Below are positions 27,463 through 35,444 of a DNA stretch of 64,000 nt, one piece after another (the first letter of the stretch is position 1; every line of letters starts with the position of its first letter). The stretch comes from an uncultured Tenacibaculum sp. GTDB taxonomy: Bacteria; Bacteroidota; Bacteroidia; Flavobacteriales; Flavobacteriaceae. The position numbers were made by a program, and so were the translations under genes. Under the pieces are notes generated by a model. It was not told the DNA's origin. It saw only the letters and a program-made list of their open reading frames with translations, and ran no database searches. The stretch covers positions 1 to 64,000 of the forward strand of contig NZ_CANMLT010000009.1 in the NCBI RefSeq assembly GCF_947498805.1. The letters are read 5' to 3'.

Positions 27463-27747
27463 TTAGTCTAGTTCTTCAAAATCAACATATTCTCCAACAG
27501 AATTATTGCTTTGCTTTGTATTTTGAGGTTTTTTATCAATTACTGTTTCTCCTTCATTCACCGTACTATCATTTTGTCTATTCTGATTCTGATATTGCTG
27601 TTCTGCTTTTTGTTGCATTTTATCCATTGCCTTTTTTACTAAAAAAGGAGCAAACAACTTCATCAAAAAACGTAAAGCATAGTATACAACGAGTATTATT
27701 AATATTGTTCTGATCATATTTATAGGTCCAGCTTCTTGTATATTCAT
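27463..27747 (-). CDS. DUF4834 small membrane protein
   Basis: A 94-residue protein: a single membrane segment (MIRTILIILVVYYALRFLMKLF), an amphipathic Lys/Gln-rich region (KKAMDKMQQKAEQQYQNQN) and an acidic C-terminus ending EYVDFEELD. This pattern is the DUF4834 family, regularly found just before YfhO in Flavobacteriaceae. Its function is unknown. The 2-base gap to yfhO suggests one transcript. Confidence 0.85.
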   Translation of the reverse strand: MNIQEAGPINMIRTILIILVVYYALRFLMKLFAPFLVKKAMDKMQQKAEQQYQNQNRQNDSTVNEGETVIDKKPQNTKQSNNSVGEYVDFEELD

Positions 27748-27828
27748 TATAAATTTTCAAAAAAACAATCAAAAATAACAATTTGAGACAAAAGCTAGCG
27801 TTAAGACTTTACAAAACTTATCATCTAT

Positions 27829-27856
27829 TATATTTGATATTTTTAATGTATGTTTG
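27829..27856 (+). promoter_or_regulatory. Two -7 boxes before the barrel gene
   Basis: TATATTTG (27829-27836) and TATGTTTG (27849-27856) both match TAnnTTTG and lie 48 and 28 bases before ATG 27885. They support this start over the longer frame from 27783. Confidence 0.4.
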
Positions 27857-27884
27857 TGTAACTTCTATAAAATGGATTTATTTA

Positions 27885-29255
27885 ATGAATAAGAAAATTT
27901 TATTTTTCATTTTACTTTTAATAACCAGCACTGTTAAATCACAGTATACTAATGTTATAAACTCCAACAGACCTGGTTTTTCAGAAAATCCATATAGTGT
28001 AGGAACTGGGGTTTATCAGTTTGAATCTAGTTTGTTTTTTAGAAAAGCTGAGGCAACTCCGCTATTTAGTAATCCACAATCTTTAGGTTTAGACCTACTT
28101 TTTAGGACAAGTTTTCTATATGATAGGTTAGAATTAAACTTAAATACAACTTTTCAAAATGATAAAATAGCATTTAAAAATATTTTTGAATCTTCCCATA
28201 CACAAACTGGACTTGGAAAATTTACCTTAGGAGCTAAATATTTGGTATACACACCAACATACAACGATAAAGGGAAAGAAATAAGAAGCTGGAGAGCACG
28301 TCATTCTTTTGATTGGAAGAGATGGATACCTCATGTTGGTGTATATGCAGGTGTTAATTTTGGATCTTTTTTAACAGATTACAATGAAAGAGGAGGAATT
28401 TCTCCAAAAATTGGAGTTTTACTACTTAATGAGCTTTCTAATGAACTCAACGTTGTAACCAACTTTTACTACGATTATATTGGAACTGACTTTTCTCAAT
28501 TCTCTTATATTCTTACAGCAACCTATAACGTTAATGATTATTGGTCTGTTTTCACAGAAATTCAAAGTCAATTCGAAAAATATGAAGACAGAACAAACCT
28601 TGGTTTAGGTTTGGCATATTTATACAATGAAAATTTACAATTCAACACATCTCTACGAGCTATGTTCGAAAGAGACAATGCAGGTGTTTATGCCGGTATT
28701 GGTGTTTCATATAGAATAAACAGACATGTAGATGAATTTAGTGAAATTGATGAGTTTGGAAATATTATTGAAGAACCAGAAACAGTAAAATACAAAGAGA
28801 ACAAAGGATTCTTTGGGAGGTTATTTGGAAAAATCACCGGTCTTTTCAAAAAGAAAGACAAAAAGGTGGAGTTAGATATGTCTAAAGAGGAAAAAGAGCT
28901 TATCAATGAAGAAAAACCAAGAAGAACTCGTCAAAAATCATTAGTTGAAGAGATCATCAAAGAAGACGCTAAGCAAAAAAAGAAGACTACTAAAGAAGAG
29001 AAAAAAGCTGCTAAAAAAGCAAAAAAAGAAGCTGAAAAAGCACAAAGAAAACTTGAAAAAGACAAAGTTAAGGAGGCTAAGAAAAAAGAAAAAGAACGAT
29101 TAAAACTAGAAAAAGAGCAAGAGAAAGAGCGTTTAAAAATCGAAAAGGAAAAGCAAAAAGAACGCGAAAAACTTGAAAAAGAAATTAAAAAATTAGAAGA
29201 GGAAATCAAGAAGGAAGAAGAAGAAAAAGAAAAGCAAAAAGACGGAGGAAACTAG
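27885..29255 (+). CDS. Outer-membrane beta-barrel protein with long charged tail
   Basis: A signal peptide (MNKKILFFILLLITSTVKSQ) precedes NSNRPGFSENPYSVGTGVYQFES, typical of the Bacteroidota 'transporter' barrel family. About 10 amphipathic beta strands follow to about residue 285. From about residue 300 the protein changes to a Lys/Glu-rich region: a short basic helix (GFFGRLFGKITGLFKKKDKK) and then about 120 residues of heptad-like KEAEKAQRKLEKDK sequence, which should be a long helix or coiled coil. Such a tail is unusual for an outer-membrane barrel. It could span the periplasm towards peptidoglycan or the inner membrane. The substrate is unknown. Confidence 0.72.
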   Translation: MNKKILFFILLLITSTVKSQYTNVINSNRPGFSENPYSVGTGVYQFESSLFFRKAEATPLFSNPQSLGLDLLFRTSFLYDRLELNLNTTFQNDKIAFKNIFESSHTQTGLGKFTLGAKYLVYTPTYNDKGKEIRSWRARHSFDWKRWIPHVGVYAGVNFGSFLTDYNERGGISPKIGVLLLNELSNELNVVTNFYYDYIGTDFSQFSYILTATYNVNDYWSVFTEIQSQFEKYEDRTNLGLGLAYLYNENLQFNTSLRAMFERDNAGVYAGIGVSYRINRHVDEFSEIDEFGNIIEEPETVKYKENKGFFGRLFGKITGLFKKKDKKVELDMSKEEKELINEEKPRRTRQKSLVEEIIKEDAKQKKKTTKEEKKAAKKAKKEAEKAQRKLEKDKVKEAKKKEKERLKLEKEQEKERLKIEKEKQKEREKLEKEIKKLEEEIKKEEEEKEKQKDGGN

Positions 29256-29278
29256 AAATAAAAAATTACTTTTGTTAC

Positions 29279-30397
29279 ATGATTCATGTAAAAGAAATAA
29301 ACTCTACAAAGGAAATGAAACAATTTGTTACGTTTCCTTTTTCCATTTATAAAAACAACGAATGCTGGGTTCCACCCATTATCAAAGACGAGTTAGAGAC
29401 TTTTGACTCTGAAAAAAATCCAGTTTTTGAGCATGCAACTGCTCGTTTTTTTCTTGCTTACAAAAACGATGAAATTGTTGGACGAATCGCTGCCATAGTT
29501 AACACCTACGAAGTGAATCACCAAAACATAAAAAAAATGCGTTTTGGTTGGTATGATACCATAGATGACATTGAAGTAAGTCGCGCATTATTAGAAAAAG
29601 TAAAAGAGATTGGCTTTCAAAATAATCTGGAGTATGTAGAAGGTCCAGTAGGATTTAACAATTTAGACAAGACTGGTGTACTTACTTATGGGTTTAACCA
29701 TATAGGAACAATGATTACCTGGTATCATAATCCCTATCAACATAAGCATCTAGAACAACTAGGTTTTATAAAAGAAAAAGAATATTTAGAAAATAAATTT
29801 CCTTTTGCCAATGTAGATTTTAACAAATACCATAAGGCAAGTAATTTAATAAAAAGAAGGTATCAATTAAACGCCCTTAATTTTACAAAAACAAAGGACA
29901 TTATGCCTTATGTAGACGAAATGTTTGATTTGTTTAACAAAACATATTCTAAACTATCTACATATGTACCTATTTCTCAAAGTCAAATTGATTATTTTAA
30001 AAAGAAATATATAAGCTTTATTAATCCTGAATTTATAAAGTTTGTAATTGATAAGGAAGGGAAACTAGTTGCTTTTGCAATAGTGATGCCTTCATTTTCG
30101 AAGGCCCTTCAGAAAGCTAAAGGTAAGTTATTCCCCTTTGGTATTTTTCATCTATTAAAAGCTAGAAAAAAAGCAAAAGACGTTACATTTTACTTGATTG
30201 GTGTTCATCCAGAATATCAGAACAAAGGTGTTGTTGCCATTATTTTTGAAGAATTTCATAAAACCTTTACAGAGAAAGGAATCATAAATTGTATTAGAAC
30301 ACCAGAATTGGAAGATAATACAGCAATTCATCAAATATGGAAAAACTTTGATCCTTCAACACATAAAAGACGAAGAACTTATAAGCTTAATCTGTAA
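29279..30397 (+). CDS. GNAT-fold N-acetyltransferase-like protein
   Basis: A 372-residue protein with a GNAT-like start (MKQFVTFPFSIYKNNECWVPPI), the segment RFFLAYKNDEIVGRIAAIVN and a CoA-binding-like region near the end (VTFYLIGVHPEYQNKGVVAIIFEEFH). This is a two-GNAT-domain type found in many Bacteroidota; the acceptor is unknown. A TACTTTTG box ends 4 bases before the ATG, so its mRNA may be leaderless. The stop overlaps the rsmE ATG by one base (TAATG). Confidence 0.8.
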   Translation: MIHVKEINSTKEMKQFVTFPFSIYKNNECWVPPIIKDELETFDSEKNPVFEHATARFFLAYKNDEIVGRIAAIVNTYEVNHQNIKKMRFGWYDTIDDIEVSRALLEKVKEIGFQNNLEYVEGPVGFNNLDKTGVLTYGFNHIGTMITWYHNPYQHKHLEQLGFIKEKEYLENKFPFANVDFNKYHKASNLIKRRYQLNALNFTKTKDIMPYVDEMFDLFNKTYSKLSTYVPISQSQIDYFKKKYISFINPEFIKFVIDKEGKLVAFAIVMPSFSKALQKAKGKLFPFGIFHLLKARKKAKDVTFYLIGVHPEYQNKGVVAIIFEEFHKTFTEKGIINCIRTPELEDNTAIHQIWKNFDPSTHKRRRTYKLNL

Positions 30398-31107
30398 TGC
30401 AACTTTTTTACAATCCACATATCACGAAAGACACAGAACAAATTCATTTTGAAAAAGATGAAAGCAGACATATTGTAAAAGTCTTACGTAAAAAAGAAAA
30501 CGATGTTTTAAAAATCACCAATGGACATGGCTTTCTTTTTGATGCAGAAATAATTATTGCTAGTGATAAAAAATGTGTTGCTAACATTGTAAATATTGTA
30601 GAAAAAAAAAGAACTAGAGATTACTATTTACATATTGCAATTGCTCCAACTAAAAATAATGATCGTCTTGAATGGTTCCTAGAAAAAGCTACCGAAATAG
30701 GAATTGATGAAATTACACCGATCATTTGTAAAAACTCAGAAAGAAAAGTTGTAAAAACTGAAAGACTATCTAAAATTATACAATCTGCAATGAAACAATC
30801 TTTGCAGTTTACACTACCAAAACTCAATGATCCTGTAAAGTTTTCTGATTTTATAGAAAATGATTTTAACGGACAGTTATTTGTAGCACATTGTGAAGAT
30901 GGTATGGTAATGAAACATCTAAAAACCGAAGTACTACCTAACGCATCCTATACAATCTTAATTGGCCCTGAAGGTGATTTTTCTACAAATGAAATATCTA
31001 GGAGTTTAGAAAAAAAATTCAGCCCTATTTCACTAGGTCCAAATCGTTTAAGAACAGAAACAGCAGGGGTTACTGTTACTCAAAGTATTGCCTTCATACA
31101 TCAATAA
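30397..31107 (+). CDS. rsmE: 16S rRNA m3U1498 methyltransferase
   Basis: A SPOUT-fold methyltransferase of 236 residues. An N-terminal PUA-like part (HIVKVLRKKENDVLKITNGHG) comes first, then the IAPTKNNDRLEWFLEKATEIGIDEI motif. The knotted SAM site is ILIGPEGDFSTNE and LGPNRLRTETAG. It methylates U1498 of 16S rRNA at the decoding centre. Translation is coupled to the upstream GNAT gene. Confidence 0.96.
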   Translation: MQLFYNPHITKDTEQIHFEKDESRHIVKVLRKKENDVLKITNGHGFLFDAEIIIASDKKCVANIVNIVEKKRTRDYYLHIAIAPTKNNDRLEWFLEKATEIGIDEITPIICKNSERKVVKTERLSKIIQSAMKQSLQFTLPKLNDPVKFSDFIENDFNGQLFVAHCEDGMVMKHLKTEVLPNASYTILIGPEGDFSTNEISRSLEKKFSPISLGPNRLRTETAGVTVTQSIAFIHQ

Positions 31108-32323
31108 CCTATTTTTTGTATATTTAGCTAATAAAACCCTACTACAATTGGCAATTACAGAGTTTTTTAATTTGTTTTTATTGATAAGTGCTTTGCATGG
31201 CTTTGCTTTTAGTATCGTACTATTCTTTTCTAAAAATGGAAAAGATCGCAGTATGGTATATTTGAACTTACTTATACTAGCGATATCATTAAATAACTTT
31301 CAATCATGGGTTATAGAAAGAAAGCTATTCCAACATAGATTTGCACTGGATTATATTGAAGTCCCTTGGATTTTCCTAGCAATGCCTTTTCTATATATGT
31401 TTTTAGTACATTACTTAAACATCGAGAAAAATACCTTCAACATATTAAAGGTAGCTATTCCTATGTTTCTTTTCATGACATTGGCTCAAATAATTTTTGT
31501 GATGAAAAACAGTGGCCTTCACCCTCAAGAAAACTTGGATTATGTATATGAAAAATACACTACTACTGAAGAAATTGTCAGCTTTTTAACATCTATATCA
31601 TTATTCATTTATTCTTTCTTTATTTTATTAAAAAAAGAAAAGCTCTTTGAGAAAATTCAATCTTATGATAATCTAAAATGGCTAAGTACATTTTTTAAAT
31701 TGAGCAGTGTTGGATATATATTATGGATGGTTGCGCTAATTGTTACGGTAAGCTTAAATTTTACTGATTTTATCTTCTCCTATTACCCGTTAAGAATATA
31801 CACAACAATTTTGATCTATTGGTTAGGTTACCAAGGAATTAGACAATTGCGTATTTTAAAAGAACGAAAAGTAATACGTAAAGGCATTCAGAAAAAAAGC
31901 AAAAACAAAATTACTAAATCAAAAGTAACTTACCCGATAAAGAGTTATGCTGTATCAGAAACTCAACTCGAAAAACACAGAGATCAATTTGAAATAATTG
32001 ACAACTACATTAGAAAAAACAATAAGTTTTTAGAAAGTAAATATACCTTACAAAACTTATCTTTCGATACTGATTTAAGTTCAAGCACACTTTCAGTAAT
32101 CATTAATAACGTTGCTGGAAAAACATTTACCGATTATCTAAATGAAATGCGTATCGAACAGGCAAAATCTTTGTTATTAGCTCCAGAATTTTCAAATTAC
32201 ACTATAACTTCAATAGGATTAGAGTCTGGTTTTAATTCTAAATCTACTTTTTATACTGTCTTCAAAAAGCATACAGGTATTACTCCTTTTGAATTTAAAA
32301 ACTCTTTACTTTTAGCCAACTAA
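31088..32323 (+). CDS. Membrane-bound AraC family regulator
   Basis: About seven hydrophobic helices fill the first 250 residues (FFNLFLLISALHGFAFSIVLFFS, then WIFLAMPFLYMFLVHYL and others). A basic linker follows, then an AraC DNA-binding domain (YTLQNLSFDTDLSSSTLSVI and ITSIGLESGFNSKSTFYTVF, ending HTGITPFEFKNSLL). The start is uncertain: ATG 31088 lies inside the rsmE end, while TTG 31148 (LAITEFFNLFLL) fits the family better and follows a TATATTTA box near 31119. It interrupts the usual rsmE-DUF4159 neighbourhood. Two downstream units share an upstream site (32366 and 32658), and this protein is the natural candidate to bind it (inference). Confidence 0.85.
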   Translation: MPSYINNLFFVYLANKTLLQLAITEFFNLFLLISALHGFAFSIVLFFSKNGKDRSMVYLNLLILAISLNNFQSWVIERKLFQHRFALDYIEVPWIFLAMPFLYMFLVHYLNIEKNTFNILKVAIPMFLFMTLAQIIFVMKNSGLHPQENLDYVYEKYTTTEEIVSFLTSISLFIYSFFILLKKEKLFEKIQSYDNLKWLSTFFKLSSVGYILWMVALIVTVSLNFTDFIFSYYPLRIYTTILIYWLGYQGIRQLRILKERKVIRKGIQKKSKNKITKSKVTYPIKSYAVSETQLEKHRDQFEIIDNYIRKNNKFLESKYTLQNLSFDTDLSSSTLSVIINNVAGKTFTDYLNEMRIEQAKSLLLAPEFSNYTITSIGLESGFNSKSTFYTVFKKHTGITPFEFKNSLLLAN

Positions 32324-32365
32324 CCATTCCTTGTTATTTTTTCTTATTAAAAAGTATTAAATCAC

Positions 32366-32415
32366 CCAATCTGGATGATTCCGAACTCACCAAACAAACA
32401 TATTTCTTAAATTTA
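32366..32415 (+). promoter_or_regulatory. Shared upstream site A plus -7-like box
   Basis: CCAATCTGGATG, followed by GAAC 6 bases later, starts at 32366. Exactly 42 bases after the motif start lies TAAATTTA (32408-32415), a -7-like box lacking the final G. The same motif and the same 42-base spacing recur at 32658-32707. The 45-codon frame begins 15 bases after the box. Confidence 0.5.
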
Positions 32416-32430
32416 AATTGTAAAAAAACT

Positions 32431-32568
32431 ATGAACTTAGGAATTAAAGATATGAAGGGTTCTTTAATTCTTAAGATGAAAACTATTCAAGATACTGTTG
32501 ATAGGCTACAACCGCCGTCAATAAAGAAAAGGAAAAGAGTGAAAACAAAAAACACTGGTACTATTTGA
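32431..32568 (+). CDS. Small basic peptide, 45 residues
   Basis: Reading frame from ATG 32431 to TGA 32568. The start is MNLGIKDMKGSLILKMK and the basic C-terminal half contains LQPPSIKKRKRVKTKN. There is no signal peptide and no membrane helix. The upstream TAAATTTA box, the shared site A and the terminator that overlaps its last codons make a compact unit, so the frame is likely to be real. The peptide family was not recognised. It could be a signalling or precursor peptide, a small DNA- or RNA-binding protein, or a leader whose transcript is the active part. Confidence 0.5.
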   Translation: MNLGIKDMKGSLILKMKTIQDTVDRLQPPSIKKRKRVKTKNTGTI

Positions 32569-32582
32569 CCAGTGTTTTTTTT
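32551..32582 (+). terminator. Rho-independent terminator of the small-peptide unit
   Basis: AACACTGGT (32551-32559) and ACCAGTGTT (32568-32576) form a perfect 9-bp stem with an 8-base loop, followed by T to 32582. The stem includes the last codons of the 45-codon frame. Confidence 0.85.
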
Positions 32583-32657
32583 GTTCTCATATATTCTAAC
32601 ACACAATATAAAACCACAAAAAATCATGCTTTTTATAAAAAGTCAGAAGCAAAACAT

Positions 32658-32707
32658 CCAATTTGGACGTTTTTGAACCAAGCTTCATTTATGTCATTAT
32701 ATATTTG
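32658..32707 (+). promoter_or_regulatory. Shared upstream site B plus -7 box
   Basis: CCAATTTGGACG, again followed by GAAC 5-6 bases later, starts at 32658. A perfect -7 box TATATTTG lies 42 bases after the motif start (32700-32707), matching site A in sequence and spacing. No gene starts at a sensible distance; a short transcript ending at 32835 would result. Confidence 0.5.
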
Positions 32708-32711
32708 GCTA

Positions 32712-32835
32712 TCAAAGAAAATAAACAAGTTTTTGAAAGCTTATTAAGGGGGTAGCTTTCATAAAACAAAACATGTTTACTTACTTTTAGGGGGAAAACA
32801 ACACCATTGATAAAATCTCATTGGTGTTTTTTTTT
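32712..32835 (+). ncRNA. Candidate small RNA, about 120 nt
   Basis: The TATATTTG box at 32700-32707 and the terminator at 32800-32835 enclose about 120 bases without a credible reading frame. The predicted RNA has a hairpin (GAAAGCT with AGCTTTC, 32727-32752) whose loop carries GGGGG. A second GGGGG follows just before the terminator. Small regulatory RNA is the simplest reading; no known family was recognised. Confidence 0.4.
32800..32835 (+). terminator. Rho-independent terminator
   Basis: AACACCATTGA (32800-32810) pairs with TCATTGGTGTT (32818-32828) with one mismatch and a 7-base loop, followed by nine T (32827-32835). Confidence 0.8.
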
Positions 32836-32870
32836 GTTTTACTATATTGCTACTATTATTTAATAGTATA

Positions 32871-33509
32871 ATGAGGTTATTGTTTTATATATTTTTTTTC
32901 ACAGCTTCTTGCTGTTTTTCTCAACAAGTAGCAATTTTAAAATATAAAGGTGGTGGGGACTGGTATGCCAATCCTACTTCGCTACCCAATTTAATTAACT
33001 TTACTAATAGCAATAGTAAAGCTACCATTAGTAAAAATGTAGCAACTATAAATTCAGATGATGAAGATATCTTTAATTATCCTATTGTTTTTGTAACTGG
33101 CCATGGGAATATCTTTTTTTCCAATGATGACATCAACAATTTAAGAAGTTATTTAATGTCTGGTGGGTTTATGCACATATCCGATAATTATGGTTTCGAT
33201 AAGTACATAAGACGTGAATTGAAAAAACTATTCCCAGAATTAGAGTTAAAAGAAATTCCAAGTAATCATCCCATTTTTCATCAAACGTTTAACTTTCAAA
33301 ACGGAATTCCTAAAATACATGAACACGATAAAAACCCTCCAAAAGCTTTTGGGCTTTTTTACAATGGGAGACTTATTGTTTTTTATGATTATGAAAGTGA
33401 TTTAAGTGATGGTTGGGAAGACCAATCTGTTCATAATAATCCCAAAGAAGTAAGAGAAAAAGCTTTAAAAATGGGAGCCAATATCATTGAATATGCTTTT
33501 AACAATTAA
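32871..33509 (+). CDS. DUF4159 exported protein
   Basis: A signal peptide (MRLLFYIFFFTASCCFSQQ) precedes the DUF4159 domain (ILKYKGGGDWYANPTSLPNL, FVTGHGNIFFSNDDINNLRSYLMSGGF, SDNYGFDKYIRRELKKLFPE). The domain has a glutamine-amidotransferase-like fold in related families, but no catalytic function is established. ATG 32871 was chosen over the in-frame TTG at 32847 because it begins at the signal peptide. The last 17 bases overlap the transporter gene. In Flavobacteriaceae it usually follows rsmE directly. Confidence 0.88.
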   Translation: MRLLFYIFFFTASCCFSQQVAILKYKGGGDWYANPTSLPNLINFTNSNSKATISKNVATINSDDEDIFNYPIVFVTGHGNIFFSNDDINNLRSYLMSGGFMHISDNYGFDKYIRRELKKLFPELELKEIPSNHPIFHQTFNFQNGIPKIHEHDKNPPKAFGLFYNGRLIVFYDYESDLSDGWEDQSVHNNPKEVREKALKMGANIIEYAFNN

Positions 33510-34407
33510 TCCCAACCAAATAGATAGTATCAAAATAAATTTTGACACTGAAGCATTATGGTTATTAAATATTGCTTTGGCAATTATAATGTTTGGCGTT
33601 GCATTGTCAATAACCATTGACGATTTTAAAAGATTAATTAAAAACCCTAAAATACTAGCAGTTGGTTTATTATCTCAGTTTATCCTGTTACCATTCTTAA
33701 CGTTTATTGCTATTTTAATTATCAAACCTCATCCGAGTTTTGCTTTAGGAATGATGTTAGTAGCCGCTTGCCCTGGAGGTAATGTCTCTAATTTTTTTAG
33801 TAAAATGGCAAATGCAAACGCAGCACTTTCAGTTAGTTTAACAGCCTTTGCTACTGTTTTTTGCTTAATCATGACACCTTTAAATTTAGAATTTTGGGGA
33901 AGTCTTTATGAGCCTACGAACAATATTTTAAAAGAGATTCAATTAAATCCATACGAGCTTTTTAAGCTTGTTTTATTGATTTTAGGCATACCACTGCTAT
34001 TAGGTATGATAGTTAATCATTATCACCCTCTAATGGCTGAAAAAATTAACAAAATACTTCGCCCTTTTTCTATAACGGTATTTATGATCTTAATCATTGT
34101 TGCTCTTTATGATAATGCAGAGATTTTTAAGAACCATATTCATTTAGTTTTATTTCTAGTAATATTCCATAATATCTTTGCGTACTTCATAGGATATTTT
34201 ACAGCAAAATCTTTCCGACTTGCTAAAAACGATGTCAAAACAATTACCATAGAAACTGGTATTCAAAATAGTGGATTAGGTTTACTATTGGTTTTTGGTT
34301 TTTTTGAAGGTTTAGGAGGAATGGCATTATTAACAGCCTTTTGGGGTGTATGGGATTTATTTTCAGGAATGGCATTAGCAACCTATTGGGGTAGAAAAAA
34401 GAAATAA
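33493..34407 (+). CDS. Bile acid:Na+ symporter (BASS) family transporter
   Basis: A 304-residue protein with about nine to ten hydrophobic helices. Family features are MFGVALSITIDDFKRLIKNPK, the conserved ACPGGNVSNFFSKMANANAALSVS segment and IETGIQNSGLGLLLV near the end. The protein is expected to couple transport of an organic anion to sodium. The real substrate in this organism is unknown. It is distinct from ACR3 arsenite pumps, which share the superfamily. It overlaps the genes on both sides (17 bases and 1 base), so it belongs to one operon with DUF4159 and plsC. Confidence 0.9.
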   Translation: MLLTINPNQIDSIKINFDTEALWLLNIALAIIMFGVALSITIDDFKRLIKNPKILAVGLLSQFILLPFLTFIAILIIKPHPSFALGMMLVAACPGGNVSNFFSKMANANAALSVSLTAFATVFCLIMTPLNLEFWGSLYEPTNNILKEIQLNPYELFKLVLLILGIPLLLGMIVNHYHPLMAEKINKILRPFSITVFMILIIVALYDNAEIFKNHIHLVLFLVIFHNIFAYFIGYFTAKSFRLAKNDVKTITIETGIQNSGLGLLLVFGFFEGLGGMALLTAFWGVWDLFSGMALATYWGRKKK

Positions 34408-35444
34408 TGAAAACGTTATTATACTATTTAGTTAAGCTATACATTAAAACTGGACTCTATTTTTATTCTAAGAAAATAAAAGTTGTTGGTTCTGAAAATG
34501 TCCCTAAAAAAGGGGCTGTATTGTTTTTGGCAAATCACCCCAATGGTTTAGTAGATCCTTTATTTATTGCCACCAACACATCAAGGAGAACATTTTTCTT
34601 AGTAAGAGCTGCTGTTTTTAAGAATAAGGTTGTAGCTTTTTTATTTGATCTAATTGGAATGATGCCTATTTATAGGATACGCGATGGAATAAAAGAACTT
34701 TCTAAAAACGATGCTATTTTCAACAAATGCTATGACATACTAGGAAGTAAAAAATCTTTATTAATATTCCCTGAAGGAAGTCATAATAGAAAAAGAACAG
34801 TGAGACCCTTAAGTAAAGGGTTTACTCGAATTGTTTTTGGAGCTATTGATAAATACCCTGATCTACAAATACATCTCGTTCCTGTAGGAATTACGTATCA
34901 AAATTCTTCGACTTATCCATGTAAAATTGCCTTACACTATGGAAATCCAATTATAGCTAATGACTATTATGATAAAGAAAATATTAATCAATCAGCAAAT
35001 CAATTAAAAAGCAACATACAAGGCGCTTTAGAGAAACTTTGTGTACACATTCCAACATCAGAATACGAACACACAAATAATCTTTTAAATACTGCTAACA
35101 TTGATTTTACCAACGTAGCACATACCAATCAAATGATTCAGGATAAAGTTCTTCCAGTTAGTAAACTTAAAAAGAAAAAGAGCATCATCTTACTATCTCT
35201 AGTTATCATAAATTCTATCATTCCCCATTTCCTATGGAAAATAGCTTCTAAAAAAGTAGATGAAATTGAGTTTGTAGACACATTTAGATTTGCAATGAAT
35301 ATTGTATTGTTCCCGTTTTTTTATATGCTTCAAGCCTTTATAATCTATAAATTATCAAATCTGAACTTAGCGATTTTATATTTTATTTCCTCGATTATAT
35401 TAGTTCTGTTATATACAAAAACTAGTCCTACTAATTCAGAATAG
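34407..35444 (+). CDS. PlsC-type acyltransferase with C-terminal membrane helices
   Basis: The acyltransferase signature NHPNGLVDPLF supplies the HX4D catalytic pair, and FPEGSHNR is the glycerophosphate-binding motif. A long C-terminal part (about 255-345) adds three hydrophobic helices. The enzyme probably moves an acyl chain onto a lysophospholipid-type acceptor at the inner membrane. Translation is coupled to the transporter gene by a one-base overlap. It runs into the convergent GH3 gene with a 14-base overlap of coding ends. Confidence 0.88.
   Translation: MKTLLYYLVKLYIKTGLYFYSKKIKVVGSENVPKKGAVLFLANHPNGLVDPLFIATNTSRRTFFLVRAAVFKNKVVAFLFDLIGMMPIYRIRDGIKELSKNDAIFNKCYDILGSKKSLLIFPEGSHNRKRTVRPLSKGFTRIVFGAIDKYPDLQIHLVPVGITYQNSSTYPCKIALHYGNPIIANDYYDKENINQSANQLKSNIQGALEKLCVHIPTSEYEHTNNLLNTANIDFTNVAHTNQMIQDKVLPVSKLKKKKSIILLSLVIINSIIPHFLWKIASKKVDEIEFVDTFRFAMNIVLFPFFYMLQAFIIYKLSNLNLAILYFISSIILVLLYTKTSPTNSE

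Noticed and set aside
28931..29209. Minus-strand Ser/Phe-rich frame opposite the charged tail of the barrel protein
   Set aside because: It is the mirror of Lys/Glu codons, a usual artefact.
32565..32747. Plus-strand 60-codon frame after the small peptide
   Set aside because: It begins inside a terminator stem and covers the shared site B and a -7 box; the sequence looks random.
33493..34407. Arsenite efflux pump for the ars-like operon
   Set aside because: The protein fits the BASS family (ACPGGNVSNFF) and lies 8 kb away in an operon with DUF4159 and plsC, so it is not a good ACR3 candidate.
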